Assembly (NCBI GenBank): GCA_051008975.1
Contig: JBPCXA010000016.1
Location: forward strand, 1 to 16,276
Length of the DNA stretch: 16,276 nucleotides
Direction: 5' to 3'
Origin: Persebacter sp051008975
Lineage (GTDB): Bacteria > Pseudomonadota > Gammaproteobacteria > Tethybacterales > Persebacteraceae
Shown here piece by piece: positions 14,680 to 16,276 of this stretch. Numbering within the stretch: the first letter of the stretch is position 1; each line of letters begins with the position of its first letter. Below the pieces are notes generated by a model, which worked only from the letters and a program-made list of their open reading frames with translations, did no database searches and had not been told where the DNA came from. A program made the position numbers and the translations under genes.

Positions 14680-16242
14680 CTACTCCTTCACCACCAAATC
14701 CCCCAGGTACGGGAAATTCAGGACGTTGACGACGGGCTTGATGTTTACGCCTTTGCGGGCGGCCCAGGCGAGGTTTTGCCAGTGCAGGGGGACGAACGCC
14801 GCCTCGCGATTCGCGATTTCCTCTATCTTTTGCAGGCGGATCGCGCGCACCGCCTCGTTCGTTTCGGACTGCACGTCCAGCACCAGACGGTCAAACACCG
14901 GATTGCAGTAGTTGCCGCTGTTGTATTGTCCGTAGCCCGCCTCCGGATCCGGGCACATCAGCAAGAATTCGCTGAAATTTCCCGAATCTTCGGTGTCCGC
15001 ATGCCATCCGATCATCATAAAATCGGCGGCGCGTTCGTCAAACTTCGGCCAATACTGCGCCTTCGGCATCGTCTTCAAATTGATTCGGATGCCGATTTTT
15101 CCCAGCATACCCGCCACCGCCTCGGCGATTTTGGCGTCGTTGACGTAGCGGTTGTTCGGCGCCATCATACTCGCCGAAAAGCCGTCGGCGTAGCCCGCCT
15201 CCGCCATTAGTTGCCGCGCCTTTTCCAAATCGTAGCGCGGCTGCAAATCGGGGTTGTAGCCCAGATAGCCCTGCGGACTTTGCTGCGCCGCCGCCGTGCC
15301 GAATCCCTTCATAATTTTTTGGACGATGACGCGGTTGTTGACCGCATACACGATCGCCTGTCGCACCCGCGCGTCCGCCAGCGGCGGCAAACGCTCCTGA
15401 TTCATCTGAAAGGTGATGATTCGCGTGCCGGGCAGCGTCACCAAATCCACCTTGCGGTCTCTTTTGATTCGCCGCAAATCGTTGGGCGGCACCGGCGCGA
15501 TAAAATCTACGTCGCCCGACAGCAAGGCGGCGACGCGGGTCGCGGAATTGGCGATCGGAGTGAAGACGATCTTTTGCACGTTGCCCGGCGATTCCGCATC
15601 CCAATAATCGGCGAAGCGGTTCATTTCCACGCGGACTCCCTGCTGCCGCGAACCGACGATATACGGACCGGTGCCGGAAACGTTCCGCGAGGCGAACGAA
15701 TCGCCGTGTTTTACGACGGCGTCCTTCGGATTTCCCTTGGAATCGTTGCCGGAATAGAATTTCCGGTCCATCGGAAAAATATAGGTCGCCTGATGCAACA
15801 CCAGCGGATACGGCTTGGCGGTCTTCAATTCCAACGCGTAATCGCCCTTCGGAACGCAGGCGGAAAACGGCTCGAACAGCGCCTTGAAATCCGGGCTTTT
15901 CTTCAACCGCGCGAAAGTCCAGCAGACGTCGGCGGAAGTCAGCGGATTGCCGCTGTGAAACTTCACGCCGCGCCGCAAATTAAAGCGCATCGTCAATTCG
16001 TCCAGCCGCTCCCAAGATTCGGCGAGACGCGGCTCAAAATGCAAATCCTGCGTCCACCGCACCAGCGGGTCAAAATTGAGATGCGACTGCTGCAAAGTCC
16101 CGCCGGACAATTGCTCGTGCGGGTCCAGCGATACCGGATCGGCGTCATAAGCCATTTTTAGCGTGTTCGCCTGCGCGCCCGCCGCCAGCGACAGGACGGC
16201 AAAAAACACGGCGATCTTTCGGATATTTCGGATAGCGGACAT
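14680..16242 (-). CDS. Periplasmic peptide-type ABC binding protein (SBP_bac_5 family)
   Basis: The 520-residue protein has a Sec signal peptide with a RNIRK basic end, a hydrophobic IAVFFAVLSLAAGA core and cleavage after AQA (residue 25). There is no lipobox cysteine, so it is a free periplasmic protein, as in diderm bacteria. Family marks are the N-terminal MAYDADPVSLDPHE, FEPRLAESWE, FNLRRGVKFHSGNPLTSADV, SGTGPYIV and the AVNN/ARQLMAEAGY region. It should deliver peptides or similar solutes to a Dpp/Opp-type importer. The obvious partner is the four-gene importer at 8046-11866 on the same strand, although three nuclease/methyltransferase genes lie between them. AAGGAGA upstream sets the start; its promoter lies beyond the window. 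Substrate cannot be read from sequence. Confidence 0.95.
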   Translation of the reverse strand: MSAIRNIRKIAVFFAVLSLAAGAQANTLKMAYDADPVSLDPHEQLSGGTLQQSHLNFDPLVRWTQDLHFEPRLAESWERLDELTMRFNLRRGVKFHSGNPLTSADVCWTFARLKKSPDFKALFEPFSACVPKGDYALELKTAKPYPLVLHQATYIFPMDRKFYSGNDSKGNPKDAVVKHGDSFASRNVSGTGPYIVGSRQQGVRVEMNRFADYWDAESPGNVQKIVFTPIANSATRVAALLSGDVDFIAPVPPNDLRRIKRDRKVDLVTLPGTRIITFQMNQERLPPLADARVRQAIVYAVNNRVIVQKIMKGFGTAAAQQSPQGYLGYNPDLQPRYDLEKARQLMAEAGYADGFSASMMAPNNRYVNDAKIAEAVAGMLGKIGIRINLKTMPKAQYWPKFDERAADFMMIGWHADTEDSGNFSEFLLMCPDPEAGYGQYNSGNYCNPVFDRLVLDVQSETNEAVRAIRLQKIEEIANREAAFVPLHWQNLAWAARKGVNIKPVVNVLNFPYLGDLVVKE

Positions 16243-16276
16243 TGGTTTCTCCTTGTGCGAAATGTCAAATACCGCC

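Noticed and set aside
15211..16161. Plus-strand 316-residue open frame
   Set aside because: It is antisense to the binding-protein gene, with shadow-type composition and no domain.
16263..16268. TTGACA on the minus strand upstream of the binding-protein gene
   Set aside because: At 17-bp spacing the -10 position falls on the start codon and reads CCAATG, so it does not form a promoter.

Overview
This is a GC-rich window, probably from a Gram-negative proteobacterium. Mrp closely follows the beta/gammaproteobacterial form. The solute-binding protein has a cleavable signal peptide with no lipobox cysteine, which suggests a free periplasmic protein. An intergenic REP/MITE-like element has the ATTCCTGC-GAAG-GCAGGAAT core seen in many proteobacteria. 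I cannot name the species. The genes use A/T-ending codons in two-fold boxes (gaa, aaa, aat) together with GCC/GGC/CGC-rich four-fold boxes. I see no tRNA, rRNA or CRISPR.

Layout. (1) 1-3847, minus: a very large secreted, modular surface-type protein. Its frame is open for 1,282 codons and runs off the left edge, so it has no stop in this window. (2) 3848-4362: an intergenic region between divergent genes, with a promoter for each side, a 13-base C/G homopolymer and a 115-bp inverted-repeat element. (3) 4363-5421, plus: Mrp/ApbC, an Fe-S cluster carrier ATPase. (4) 5547-5927, plus: a stand-alone Mrr-type N-terminal winged-helix protein behind the best sigma70 promoter in the window. (5) 5958-7920, minus: rplS (ribosomal protein L19) followed after 10 nt by a GAF/HD-GYP cyclic-di-GMP phosphodiesterase. 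(6) 8046-11866, minus: a compact four-gene Dpp/Opp-type ABC importer operon (permease-permease-ATPase-ATPase) with overlapping start and stop codons. (7) 11897-14595: a three-gene nuclease/methyltransferase cluster. An Mrr-family endonuclease (minus) and a DNA methyltransferase (plus) diverge from a shared 143-bp promoter region, and a NucS/DUF91-like nuclease (minus) converges on the methyltransferase. (8) 14680-16242, minus: a peptide-type periplasmic binding protein.

How they fit together. The binding protein and the four importer genes are all on the minus strand and look like one dppABCDF-type system, with the nuclease/methyltransferase cluster lying between the binding protein and the first permease. 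Together with the orphan Mrr_N gene at 5547, this makes the window a plausible small defence island set among housekeeping genes. The most interesting points are the Mrr/methyltransferase/NucS-like combination, the large secreted protein with two homologous cysteine-containing modules behind a possible phase-variable G tract, and the predicted leaderless or nearly leaderless starts of rplS and the importer operon.
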